A stretch of DNA of 64,000 nt from DATKPC01 sp035524275 (lineage in GTDB: Bacteria; Pseudomonadota; Gammaproteobacteria; Burkholderiales; Burkholderiaceae_F), in the NCBI GenBank assembly GCA_035524275.1, contig DATKPC010000097.1, positions 1-64,000 on the forward strand, read 5' to 3'. Positions 25,500 through 34,600 of this stretch are shown one piece after another. The position numbers were made by a program, and so were the translations under genes. The notes beneath the pieces were generated by a model. The model did no database searches and had not been told where the DNA came from. It saw only the letters and a list, made by a program, of their open reading frames with translations. Within the stretch, counting starts at the first letter, position 1. Every line of letters begins with the position of its first letter.

Positions 25500-25769
25500 A
25501 TGACGCAGAACAAGACGAGGAACGAAGTCACGCTGATCCTGTGCGCCGGAAGAACGCAGACCGCGGAGTCGATTCGCGCGACGCCGGACACGACGCTGCG
25601 CGACGCCATCGGACTGTCGGAGCGCGCCTGGCTGACGGTATCCGGCAGCGGGCTCGACCGCGTGACCGTCTGCGTCGGCGGGGTTCCGCGCCGGATGAAC
25701 GATCGCATCGGCGATGCGACGTCCATCGAGGTCTACCCGCCGTTGACACGCGGGTGGCTCGACGCCTGA
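25500..25769 (+). CDS. Small protein, 89 residues, beta-grasp-like
   Basis: No firm family. The C-terminal pattern GDATSIEVYPPLTRGW resembles the last strands of MoaD/ThiS/ubiquitin-like proteins (D-x-V-x-x-x-PPL). It lacks the terminal Gly-Gly that sulfur carriers need, so a carrier role is doubtful. It is soluble, with one Cys in LILCAGRT and one in VTVCVGGV. It stands alone, 62 bp before the aldo/keto reductase, behind a long leader. Confidence 0.6.
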   Translation: MTQNKTRNEVTLILCAGRTQTAESIRATPDTTLRDAIGLSERAWLTVSGSGLDRVTVCVGGVPRRMNDRIGDATSIEVYPPLTRGWLDA

Positions 25770-25831
25770 GGCCGCGGCCCCGCTGATTTCCCGGCTGGTA
25801 TCGTCCGGCGACAATCCTCCGGAGGGTCAGC

Positions 25832-26815
25832 ATGCAGTATCGGGAACTCGGCCGTACCGGCCTTCGCGTTTCGACCGTCAGCTTCGGCGCCTGGGCGATC
25901 GGCGGCACCTGGGGCGCCGTTGACGATCGCGATTCGCTCGCGGCGCTGCATCGCGCACTCGACCTGGGAACCAATTTCTTCGACACCGCCGACGTCTACG
26001 GCGACGGTCGCAGCGAACGCCTGCTGGCGCGGCTGCGGCGCGAACGCGGCGAGGCCTTCCACGTCGCCACGAAGGCCGGACGGCGCCTCTCGCCGCATGT
26101 GGCCGACGGCTATACGCGCCAGAACCTGACGGCGTTCGTCGAGCGCAGCCTCGCGAACCTGGAGTCGGAGCGCATCGACCTGCTGCAACTGCACTGTCCG
26201 CCGACCGAGGTCTACTACCGGCCGGAGGTCTTCCACGCGCTCGACGGCCTGGTCCGGGCCGGCAAGGTACGCCATTACGGCGTCAGCGTCGAAAAGGTCG
26301 AGGAGGCCCTGAAGGCGATCGAGTTTCCCGGCGTCGCGACCGTGCAGATCATCTACAACATCTTTCGGCAGCGTCCCGCGGAGCTCTTCTTTCGCGAGGC
26401 GCAGCGTCGCGGCGTCGGCATCCTGGCGCGACTACCGCTGTCGTCGGGCCTGCTCGGCGGCCGGATGACGGCGGGGACGTCGTTCGCCGCCGACGACCAT
26501 CGGCAGTTCAATCGCGACGGCGCGCAGTTCGATCGCGGCGAGACGTTCTCCGGGCTGGACTACGCCACCGGCCTCCAGGCCGTCGAGGCGCTGCGGCCGT
26601 GCGTCCCCGCGGGGCAGACGATGGCGCAGGCAGCATTGCGCTGGATCCTGATGGATCCCGCCGTGAGTTGTGCGATCCCCGGCGCGAAGCGGCCGGCGCA
26701 GGTCGAGGAGAACGCGGCGGCCGCGGACCTTCCGCCGCTCGACGCCGAAAGCATGCAACGGATCCGCGCGATCTACGACGCCTATGCGCGTGCGCAGGTG
26801 CATCAGCGCTGGTAG
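25832..26815 (+). CDS. Aldo/keto reductase
   Basis: 327-residue NAD(P)H-dependent oxidoreductase with a TIM-barrel AKR fold. The catalytic Asp/Tyr lie in NFFDTADVYGDGRSE and Lys in VATKAGRR. IDLLQLHCPP carries the His-motif region, and a C-terminal cofactor segment contains IPGAKRPAQVEENAAA. AGGAGGGTCAGC provides a strong ribosome site. The sequence resembles YajO/YdhF-like general AKRs; the substrate cannot be read from sequence. Confidence 0.88.
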   Translation: MQYRELGRTGLRVSTVSFGAWAIGGTWGAVDDRDSLAALHRALDLGTNFFDTADVYGDGRSERLLARLRRERGEAFHVATKAGRRLSPHVADGYTRQNLTAFVERSLANLESERIDLLQLHCPPTEVYYRPEVFHALDGLVRAGKVRHYGVSVEKVEEALKAIEFPGVATVQIIYNIFRQRPAELFFREAQRRGVGILARLPLSSGLLGGRMTAGTSFAADDHRQFNRDGAQFDRGETFSGLDYATGLQAVEALRPCVPAGQTMAQAALRWILMDPAVSCAIPGAKRPAQVEENAAAADLPPLDAESMQRIRAIYDAYARAQVHQRW

Positions 26816-26941
26816 CCGCGGCCTCCGGCGACGCGGCCTTGAGGGAAAAGGTCCCGCCGACCTGACAAATATCAAGCCCGCCGGCGTTCGCGCAGAACCC
26901 CGCGGCCGTGGCCATGGTCTCACCTCGTGTCGGGTGGATCG

Positions 26942-28330
26942 ATGGGCACGGCCATGGGTGAAAGCAAACGGCGCGCGAAAGCGGCGGCGATCGGCTCGGA
27001 GCCGCCCGATTCCGCGGGTGCCTACGAGGTCATGATCGAGCGCGGCCTGGCGCTGCGCAAGCAGGGTCGTCGCGACGAGGCGGAGTCGCTGTTCGAGCGG
27101 GCGAACCGGGCCGCGCCCGAACGCCCGGAGGCGATCCATCGCCTCGGCGTGTCGATGATGGAGCGTGGTGCTGGCGCCGTCGGCATCCCGCTGCTGGCGC
27201 GCGCCGTCGCACTGCGGCCGCGGGATGCGGATTTCCGGCTCGCGCTTGGACGTGCCTTGAGCGCGGCCGGGCGCTTCGGCGACGCCGCGGCGGAGTTTCG
27301 CGAGGCCCTGCACGGCGTGCCCGACGACGCGCAGGCGTGGCGTGACCTCGGCGCGCTGCTGCTGCGAACCGGGCCGCTCGACGAGGCGGAGTCGGCTTTC
27401 GCTCGTGCGGCGCAACTGGCGCCGCTGCGCGCCGACGTCCACGAGGCGCTGGCGGGGTTGCAGTATCGGCGGCGCGCGATTGTCGAGGCGCAGGCGAGCT
27501 GGCGCCGCGCGGCCGAACTCGATGCGACGGTGCCGCGTCGACTACGCGTCGGGCACGCGGCGCGCAGCGCGCCGTGGGCCGACGGCCTGCGCCCGCCGGC
27601 GCCGGATGCGACGCCCGCCGAGGGGCTCGTCCGTTGCGACGCGGCGCATCCGATCGTCGCGCAGGACCTGCGCGAGGCCTGCCGCGCGCGGGAACTGCGG
27701 ATCGTCGACGATGTGCTCGCGGACCCGCTGGGGTATCGGCAGCGCGCACTGGGCCTGGACTTCGGCGAATTCGCCGGCGCGCCCGGCGTCAACTTTCCCG
27801 GACGACAGACCGCCGGCCAGCCGTGCGACGGGATCATGGCGTACATCGCGCGGCTGCTCGGTCGCGACGTCATGTGGCAATCGCCGGACAACGGGGCCTT
27901 TCGCGTCAGCGGCGCCGCGTCGCAGGCACGGTCCGATATCCACGTCGATCCGCCGAGCCCGTCGGGCGGCACGATGATGGCCGGCCTGCTTTACCTGACG
28001 CTGCCGCAGGACTGCCGCGGCGGCACGAGCTTCTACCGGCATCGCGACAGCGGTTGGGTGCGGCGCCCGTCGGACGAGGACGTGCGCGCCGCGGGCTATC
28101 CCTCGTTCGAGCAGTTCCAGCGGCGCTGGACGGCCGCTGCCGGCGTGCGAGGCTTCGATGCGCTCGTCGCGGAGCGCTCGCGCGACTGGGACTGGCTTTT
28201 CGAGATTCCGCTGCGCTTCAATCGCCTCGCGATGTATCGCGGCGATTACTTCCATGCCGTGAGCGAGGTCTTCGGATCGACGCCGGCGGACTCGCGCCTG
28301 GTCCAGCTCTTCTATTTCGAGGTTGCCTGA
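26942..28330 (+). CDS. TPR protein with a C-terminal non-haem iron oxygenase-like domain
   Basis: 462 residues. Residues ~30-190 form about four TPR-type repeats (EVMIERGLALRKQGRRDEAE, AWRDLGALLLRTGPLDEAES). The C-terminal half (ELRIVDDVLADPLGYRQRAL, then SDIHVDPPSPSGG with a His-x-Asp pair, and a distal His in YFHAVSEVFG) has the layout of a 2-oxoglutarate/Fe(II) oxygenase such as DUF6445 proteins. It may hydroxylate a protein or small molecule. GTG 26927 is an alternative start five codons upstream. It is followed by transaldolase. Confidence 0.72.
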   Translation: MGTAMGESKRRAKAAAIGSEPPDSAGAYEVMIERGLALRKQGRRDEAESLFERANRAAPERPEAIHRLGVSMMERGAGAVGIPLLARAVALRPRDADFRLALGRALSAAGRFGDAAAEFREALHGVPDDAQAWRDLGALLLRTGPLDEAESAFARAAQLAPLRADVHEALAGLQYRRRAIVEAQASWRRAAELDATVPRRLRVGHAARSAPWADGLRPPAPDATPAEGLVRCDAAHPIVAQDLREACRARELRIVDDVLADPLGYRQRALGLDFGEFAGAPGVNFPGRQTAGQPCDGIMAYIARLLGRDVMWQSPDNGAFRVSGAASQARSDIHVDPPSPSGGTMMAGLLYLTLPQDCRGGTSFYRHRDSGWVRRPSDEDVRAAGYPSFEQFQRRWTAAAGVRGFDALVAERSRDWDWLFEIPLRFNRLAMYRGDYFHAVSEVFGSTPADSRLVQLFYFEVA

Positions 28331-28439
28331 GCCGTCGCGTGGGCGACGCGTCGCGCTTGGGTTTAAGCTGGCGCCATCGTCCCAGGCATCCGCCGCGCGC
28401 GCAGCGCGCGCGCAATCCATCGATCCCGAGGAGGTCTTG

Positions 28440-29531
28440 ATGCCGTCGGCAGCGACTCGACGACTCCATGCGCTCGGCCAGAGCCTGTGGCTCGACAACA
28501 TCACGCGCGACCTGCTGGCCGGTGGCGGCCTGCGCCGGTATATCGACGCCTTCTCGGTGACCGGGCTGACGTCGAACCCGACCATCTTTCACCAGGCGAT
28601 CCGAGGCAGTTCCGCCTACGATGCCGATATCCGCCGCAAGCGCGCCGAAGGAAAGCCGGTCGAGGCGCTCTTCTTCGACATCGCGCTCGACGACATCGTC
28701 GCAGCGGCCGACCTCTTCCGTCCCGTGCACGAACGCACCGCCGGCGTCGACGGCTGGGTGTCGCTGGAGGTTTCGCCGCTGCTGGCCGATGACGCGGCCG
28801 CGACGCTCCAGATGGCGCGCGACCTGCATGCGCGCGGCCAGCGGCCGAACCTGCTCATCAAGATTCCGGGAACCCCGCAGGGGCTGGCGGCGATCGAGGA
28901 GGCCACGTTCGCCGGCATCCCGATCAACGTGACGCTGCTGTTCTCGCGCGCGCAGTACGTGGCGGCGGCCGAGGCCTACCTGCGCGGGATCGAGCGTCGC
29001 ATCGACGCCGGATGGCGGCCCGACATCGCGTCGGTCGCCTCGCTGTTCATCAGCCGGTGGGACGTCGCGATCGCGTCACGTGGGCCCGCGTCGTTGCGCA
29101 ACCGGGTCGGTATCGCGATCGGGCGCGAATGCTATCGCGCTTACCGCGAGCTGCTCGCCTCCGCGCGCTGGCACCGCTGCTTCAACGCCGGCGCGCGGCC
29201 GCAGCGCCTGCTGTTTGCAAGCACCGGGACCAAGGATCCGCAGGCTTCCGACGTGATGTACGTCGGCGCCCTGGCCGCGCCGCTGACGGTCGACACGATG
29301 CCGCAGGCGACGCTGGAGGCGTTCGCGGACCACGGGGTCGTCGATTCGCCGCTCGCCGCCGATGGCGGCGACTTCGCCGCGACGCTGGACGCGGCGCGCG
29401 GTGCCGGGATCGACCTCGACGAGCTGGCCGCCGACCTGCAGCGCGAAGGCGCCGAGGCGTTCGTCCGCTCGTGGCGCGACCTGCTCGCTGTCATCGAGAC
29501 CAAGGCTGCCGCGCTGCACGCGGCGGCGTGA
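28440..29531 (+). CDS. tal: Transaldolase
   Basis: Transfers a dihydroxyacetone unit between sedoheptulose-7-P and glyceraldehyde-3-P in the non-oxidative pentose phosphate pathway. The 363-residue protein carries SLWLDNITRDLL, the signature TGLTSNPTIF and the Schiff-base Lys141 in LLIKIPGTPQGL. LLFASTGTKDP is also conserved. It belongs to the longer class fitting the tal-pgi/actinobacterial-type subfamily. GAGGAGGT upstream of ATG 28440 sets the start. It is followed after 12 bp by a 6-phosphogluconate dehydrogenase. Confidence 0.94.
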   Translation: MPSAATRRLHALGQSLWLDNITRDLLAGGGLRRYIDAFSVTGLTSNPTIFHQAIRGSSAYDADIRRKRAEGKPVEALFFDIALDDIVAAADLFRPVHERTAGVDGWVSLEVSPLLADDAAATLQMARDLHARGQRPNLLIKIPGTPQGLAAIEEATFAGIPINVTLLFSRAQYVAAAEAYLRGIERRIDAGWRPDIASVASLFISRWDVAIASRGPASLRNRVGIAIGRECYRAYRELLASARWHRCFNAGARPQRLLFASTGTKDPQASDVMYVGALAAPLTVDTMPQATLEAFADHGVVDSPLAADGGDFAATLDAARGAGIDLDELAADLQREGAEAFVRSWRDLLAVIETKAAALHAAA

Positions 29532-29543
29532 GGAGCCGCGTCG

Positions 29544-30563
29544 ATGCAGATCGGCATGGTCGGCCTGGGCCGGATGGGGGCGAACATGACGCGCCGGCTG
29601 CTGCGCGGCGGCCACGAATGCGTCGCGTATGCGCGGGCGCGCGAGTCGGTGGATGCGCTCGCGCGCGAAGGGGCGATCGGCGCCGATTCGCTTGCCGGAC
29701 TGGCGCAGCGGCTGGCGAGGCCGCGCACCGTCTGGCTGATGCTGCCCGCGGCGGCCGTCGACGCGACGATCGCGTCGCTCGTGCCGTCGCTGGAACGCGG
29801 CGACGTCATCGTCGACGGCGGGAATTCGTACTACATCGACGATATCCGGCGCGCCCGCGAGCTCGCGCCGCGCGGGATCGACTACGTCGACGTCGGCACG
29901 AGCGGCGGCGTCTGGGGACTGCAGCGCGGCTATTGCCTGATGAGCGGCGGGCCGGCAGACGTCGTCGGACGGCTCGAGCCGCTGTTCGCGACGCTGGCGC
30001 CCGGCGATGGCGGCATCGCGCCGACGCCCGGGCGCGTGCCCGGCGCCGGCACGGCCGAGCGCGGCTACCTGCATTGCGGACCGAGCGGCGCCGGCCATTT
30101 CGTGAAGATGGTCCACAACGGCATCGAGTACGGCTTGATGGCGGCCTACGCCGAAGGGCTGTCGATCCTGCGCGCGGCCGGAATCGGCGGGATAGCCGTC
30201 GCCGCGGACGCGGAGACGACGCCGCTGCGCGATCCGGACCACTATCGCTACGATTTCGCGGTCGACGAGATCGCCGAATTGTGGCGTCGCGGCAGCGTGA
30301 TCTCGTCGTGGCTGCTGGACCTGGCCGCGGCCGTGCTGCGCGAGGATCCGTCGCTCGCGCGCTTCTCGTCGCGCGTCGCGGACTCCGGCGAGGGACGCTG
30401 GACCCTCCGCGCCGCGATCGACGAAGGCGTTCCGGCGCCCGTGCTGACGGCCGCGCTGTTCCAGCGTTTTGCGTCGCGCGGCGAGGCCGACTACCAGGGC
30501 CGGCTGCTGTCCGCGCTGCGCTTCGGCTTCGGCGGTCACGAGGAAAAACCGCCCGCGGGTTGA
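29544..30563 (+). CDS. gnd: 6-phosphogluconate dehydrogenase, decarboxylating (short form)
   Basis: Oxidises 6-phosphogluconate to ribulose-5-phosphate and CO2. The 339-residue protein is of the short form (about 300-340 residues). It has the Rossmann motif GLGRMGANMTRR, DGGNSYYIDD, the substrate motif VGTSGGVWGLQRGYCLM and catalytic GPSGAGHFVKMVHNGIEYGL. It lies 12 bp after tal, forming a pentose-phosphate pair. The aldo/keto reductase follows at 45 bp. Confidence 0.93.
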   Translation: MQIGMVGLGRMGANMTRRLLRGGHECVAYARARESVDALAREGAIGADSLAGLAQRLARPRTVWLMLPAAAVDATIASLVPSLERGDVIVDGGNSYYIDDIRRARELAPRGIDYVDVGTSGGVWGLQRGYCLMSGGPADVVGRLEPLFATLAPGDGGIAPTPGRVPGAGTAERGYLHCGPSGAGHFVKMVHNGIEYGLMAAYAEGLSILRAAGIGGIAVAADAETTPLRDPDHYRYDFAVDEIAELWRRGSVISSWLLDLAAAVLREDPSLARFSSRVADSGEGRWTLRAAIDEGVPAPVLTAALFQRFASRGEADYQGRLLSALRFGFGGHEEKPPAG

Positions 30564-30607
30564 ACCGCGGCACCCGTCACGACCTGTCGCCCTCGAGGAT
30601 TCGAACC

Positions 30608-31483
30608 ATGCCACGACACGACGCAGCGAAATCCGGGACCTTCGCCATCGGCGGCGACATCGCGGTCCACCGGCTGGGCTTCGGCGCCATGCGGATCACC
30701 GGGCGCGGCGTCTGGGGCGAACCGCCCGATCGCGCCGAAGCGCTCCGCACGCTGAAGCGTCTGCCGGAACTCGGCGTCAACTTCGTCGACACGGCCGATT
30801 CGTACGGACCGGACGTCTCGGAGGAACTGCTTCACGAGGCGCTGCATCCGTATCGTGGGATGCTGATCGCGACGAAGGGTGGCCTGGCCCGGACCGGGCC
30901 CGACCGGTGGATTCCGCTCGGTCGGCCGGAGTACCTTATCCAGCAGGCGCGCAAGAGTTGCCGCCGCCTCGGTCTCGAGCGTCTCGGCCTCTGGCAACTG
31001 CACCGGATCGACGCGAAGGTCCCGCGCGACGAGCAGTTTTCCGCGATCAAGTCGCTGCTGGACGACGGGGTGATCGGGCACGCCGGACTGAGCGAAGTCT
31101 CGGTCGCCGACATCGAGGAGGCGTCGCGGTATTTCCGCGTCGCGACGGTCCAGAATCGCTACAACCTGGTCACCCGGGAGAGCGAGGACGTGCTCGACTA
31201 CTGCGAGCGGCAGGGCATCGGCTTCATCCCCTGGTTCCCGCTCGCCGCGGGCGACCTCGCGCGCCCCGGATCGCTGCTCGACGCCATCGCGCGCAAGCAC
31301 CGGGCCGCGCCCGGCCAGGTCGCGCTCGCCTGGGTACTGAAGCGCAGCCCGGTCATGCTGCCGATCCCGGGGACGTCGAAGGTCGCGCACCTGGAAGAGA
31401 ACGTCGGCGCGGCGGGCGTCGAACTTTCGGACGAGGAGTTCGCGGCGCTCGATCGCGAAGGCCGCGCCCGCGCAGCGCCCTGA
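30608..31483 (+). CDS. Aldo/keto reductase
   Basis: 291 residues. AKR landmarks are VHRLGFGAMRITG, NFVDTADSYGPDVSEELL (Asp/Tyr), IATKGGLARTGPDRW (Lys), LWQLHRID and LPIPGTSKVAHLEENVGAAG. ATG 30608 starts directly after the gnd gene on the same strand. It resembles pyridoxal- or quinone-type small AKRs; the substrate is unknown. It closes the tal-gnd-akr group; the next gene is the CHAT protein 124 bp on. Confidence 0.87.
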   Translation: MPRHDAAKSGTFAIGGDIAVHRLGFGAMRITGRGVWGEPPDRAEALRTLKRLPELGVNFVDTADSYGPDVSEELLHEALHPYRGMLIATKGGLARTGPDRWIPLGRPEYLIQQARKSCRRLGLERLGLWQLHRIDAKVPRDEQFSAIKSLLDDGVIGHAGLSEVSVADIEEASRYFRVATVQNRYNLVTRESEDVLDYCERQGIGFIPWFPLAAGDLARPGSLLDAIARKHRAAPGQVALAWVLKRSPVMLPIPGTSKVAHLEENVGAAGVELSDEEFAALDREGRARAAP

Positions 31484-31606
31484 ACGTCGCGACGGGCCGC
31501 GCCGATTCATCCCGCGTTTATCCTGCGCGCGGCGGGCGCGGCTTGATCGTCGCCGGAATTGCGGCGATGCTTCCGGCGCCGTAGCGCGAATCGGGAGAGG
31601 CACCAG

Positions 31607-34600
31607 ATGGCGACGGGCACGCCGCGAAGCATCACGTTCGTCCTGTCGGGGCAGGACCAGGCCATCGGGCGCGGCGGCGAGGCGCAAGCGCCGGGTCCGC
31701 TGGTGCCCGGCCTGCGGGGGCGCGTCGCGGCTTCGGTGCGGCTCGGTGCGCGCCGCGGCGCGGGGGACACGGTCCGCGTCGATGCGCAGCCGGGCCGCGA
31801 CGTCGTCGTGCTGCAGATCGCCAACGGCCCGAGCCTCGTCCTGCATCCGGAGACCGCGCGCGACCTGCTGCAGGCTCAGGCGACCGCGGACCGCGGCGCC
31901 GCGCCCGGCGACGACGTGTCGGTCACCAGCCAGTTGCACTGGGAGGGACTGGAACAATTCGGCGCGGCGACGGCGCGCGGCGCGACGCGCGGGTTGCTCG
32001 GCGACGTCCTCGTCGACGCGGTCCAGGTGATCACCGGCGCCGTCGAGGATGCCGTGGCCGACGTCGCGATCGACGAGGTGGTCCGCCGCGTCGACGCGCA
32101 GGTGGATCCGGGCGTCTATGCGCTGGCGCCCGAGGTGCTGCCGCGGCTCAAAGGCAGCGCGTCGCCGCTGCCGGCGATCCCGCCGCCGGCCGACGGCGGG
32201 CCGCTGCTCGTCTTCGTCCATGGCACGTTCTCGAATACCCAGGGAACGTTCGCGAAGCTCTGGAGCCAGCACCCGCAACGCGTGCGCGGGTTGTTCGACA
32301 GTTACGGCGGTCGCGTCTATGCGCTCGACCATCCGACGCTGGGCGCAAGCCCGATCGACAACGCGCTCGCGCTCGCCGCGGCGCTGCCCGCCGGCGCGAG
32401 GCTCCATCTGGTGACCCACTCCCGCGGCGGCCTCGTCGCCGAAGTGTTGGCGCGCGCCTGCGGCGCGCGCCAACTCGACGAGGCCGCGCGCACGCTCTTC
32501 GCCGACGACCGTTTCGCGGCGCATCGCGCGGCGCTGCAGACGTTGCACGACACGGTGCGGCAGAAGAACCTGCGCGTCGAGCGGGTCGTCCGCGTCGCCT
32601 GCCCGGCGCGCGGGACGCTGCTCGCGTCCGGGCGCCTGGATGCCTTCTTCTCCGTCTTCAAATGGACGCTCGAGCTCGCCGGCATCCCGGTGCTGCCGGA
32701 ACTCGTCGACTTCCTCGGTGCCGTGGCGCGCGGCCGCACCGATCCGCAGAAGATTCCCGGCCTGCAGGCGCAGATGCCGGGCAGCGAGCTGATCCAGTGG
32801 CTGCATGCGGCGGAGCAGCCGCTGCCGGGCCAGTTGCGCGTCGTCGCGGGCGACATGCAGGGCGACTCGGTCGCGTCGTGGATCAAGACGCTGCTCGCCG
32901 ACGCGTTCTACTGGACCGACAACGACCTCGTCGTCCAGACGCGGTCGATGTACGGCGGCGCTCCGCGCGCCGGCGGAGCGAGCTTCCTGCTCGATGCCGG
33001 TGGCGTCGTCTCGCATTTCAACTACTTCGACAACGAGCGCACGGCCGATGCGATCGTCGGCGCGCTGACGCAGGACCAGCCGCAGGGATTCCAGGTGATC
33101 GGGCCGATGTCGTGGTCCGGGGATTCCGCGACCGGCGCGCGCGGCGCGCCGGTCGCGCCAGCCGCCGCGGCGGCGCCGGCGAGCAGCAAGCCGGCGGTGT
33201 TCGTGCTGCCCGGGATCCTCGGCAGCAACCTCGCGGTCGACGGCGCGCGGATCTGGCTTGGCTGGCGCCTGGTCAACGGGCTGCAGCGCCTCCGCTACGT
33301 CGCCGGGCAGCCGGACGACGTGATGCCGGACGGGCTCATTGGTCCGGTCTACGACGATCTCGTCGCGTTCCTGGCCGATTCGCACGAGGTGATCCCGTTC
33401 GCGTTCGATTGGCGCCGGCCGCTGGAGGCCGAGGCACGGCGGCTCGGCGCCGCGGTCGAGGCGGCGCTGGCGGCGCGCGCACAGAGCGGGAAGCCGGTGC
33501 GCCTGCTGGCGCATTCGATGGGCGGCCTGCTGGCGCGCACGCTGCAGCTGGAATGTCCGCCGACGTGGCAGCGGATGCTCGCGACCGCTGGCGCGCGGGT
33601 CGTGCTGCTGGGCGTGCCGAACGCCGGCACCTGGACGCCGATGCAGATGCTGACGGCCGATGAGACGTTCGGCGGCACGCTGACCGCGTTCGGCGCCCCG
33701 TTCCGCGACGCCGAGGCGCGCCAGCTTCTCGCGCAGTGCCCCGGACTGTTGCAGTTGCAGGCGGGCCTGCTCGATGAGCACATGGGCCTCGGCCAGGCCG
33801 CGACATGGCAGCAGCTTGCAGCCGCCGACCTGGAGCGTGTCCGGCGCGTCAGCGGCTGGCACAACCTGCCCTCGCAGGTCGGCGCCTATGCCTGGGGCGT
33901 CCCGGAACAGCCGGTGCTGGATGCGGCGGTCGCGTTGCGGCGGCGCCTCGACGCGCAGCGCGACCGCGATCTCGCGCCGTTCGCCGATCGCGTGCTGCAC
34001 GTCGTCGGTCACGCCGCCTCGACGCCCGACGGCTTCGAGGACGGCGCCGACGGCTTCGTCTATCTCGAGGCGCCCGACGCCGGCGACGGGCGCGTGACGC
34101 TGGCGAGCGCGCTGCTGCCGGGCGTGAGGACGTGGTTCATCGACTGTGACCACGGCCGCATGCCGTCGCGTCGCGAAGCCTTCCCGGCGCTGCTGGAACT
34201 GCTGCAGACGGGAGCGACGGCGCTGCTGCCGCCGCAGCCCGCGCCCGGTGCGCTCGCCGCGGCGAGCGTCGGGACCCCGCGGTTGCGCCCGTCGCGTGCG
34301 CCGCTCGTGGCGCGGCCGCCGGCCTCGCCGCCCGACATCCAGCGGCTCGCCTCGGACCAGAAGCCGGTGACCGCGCCGCAGCCCGGCGGTGCGCTGCGCA
34401 TTTCGGTCACCCACGGCGACCTGAAGTTCGTTCGCCAGCCGCTGATGATCGGCCATTATCGGGGGATGGCGATCTCCGGCACCGAGGCCGTCGTCAACGC
34501 GCTGATCGGCGGCACGATGAAGGAATCGCTGGAGATCGGGCGCTATCCGGATGCGCCCGGGTCGCAGCAGGTCTTCGCGAACAACGGCACGAACCGGGAC

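Noticed and set aside
30590..30605. GAGGATTCGAACC, which resembles a tRNA T-loop on the minus strand
   Set aside because: The flanking bases do not form a T-stem or acceptor stem and no anticodon arm is present.
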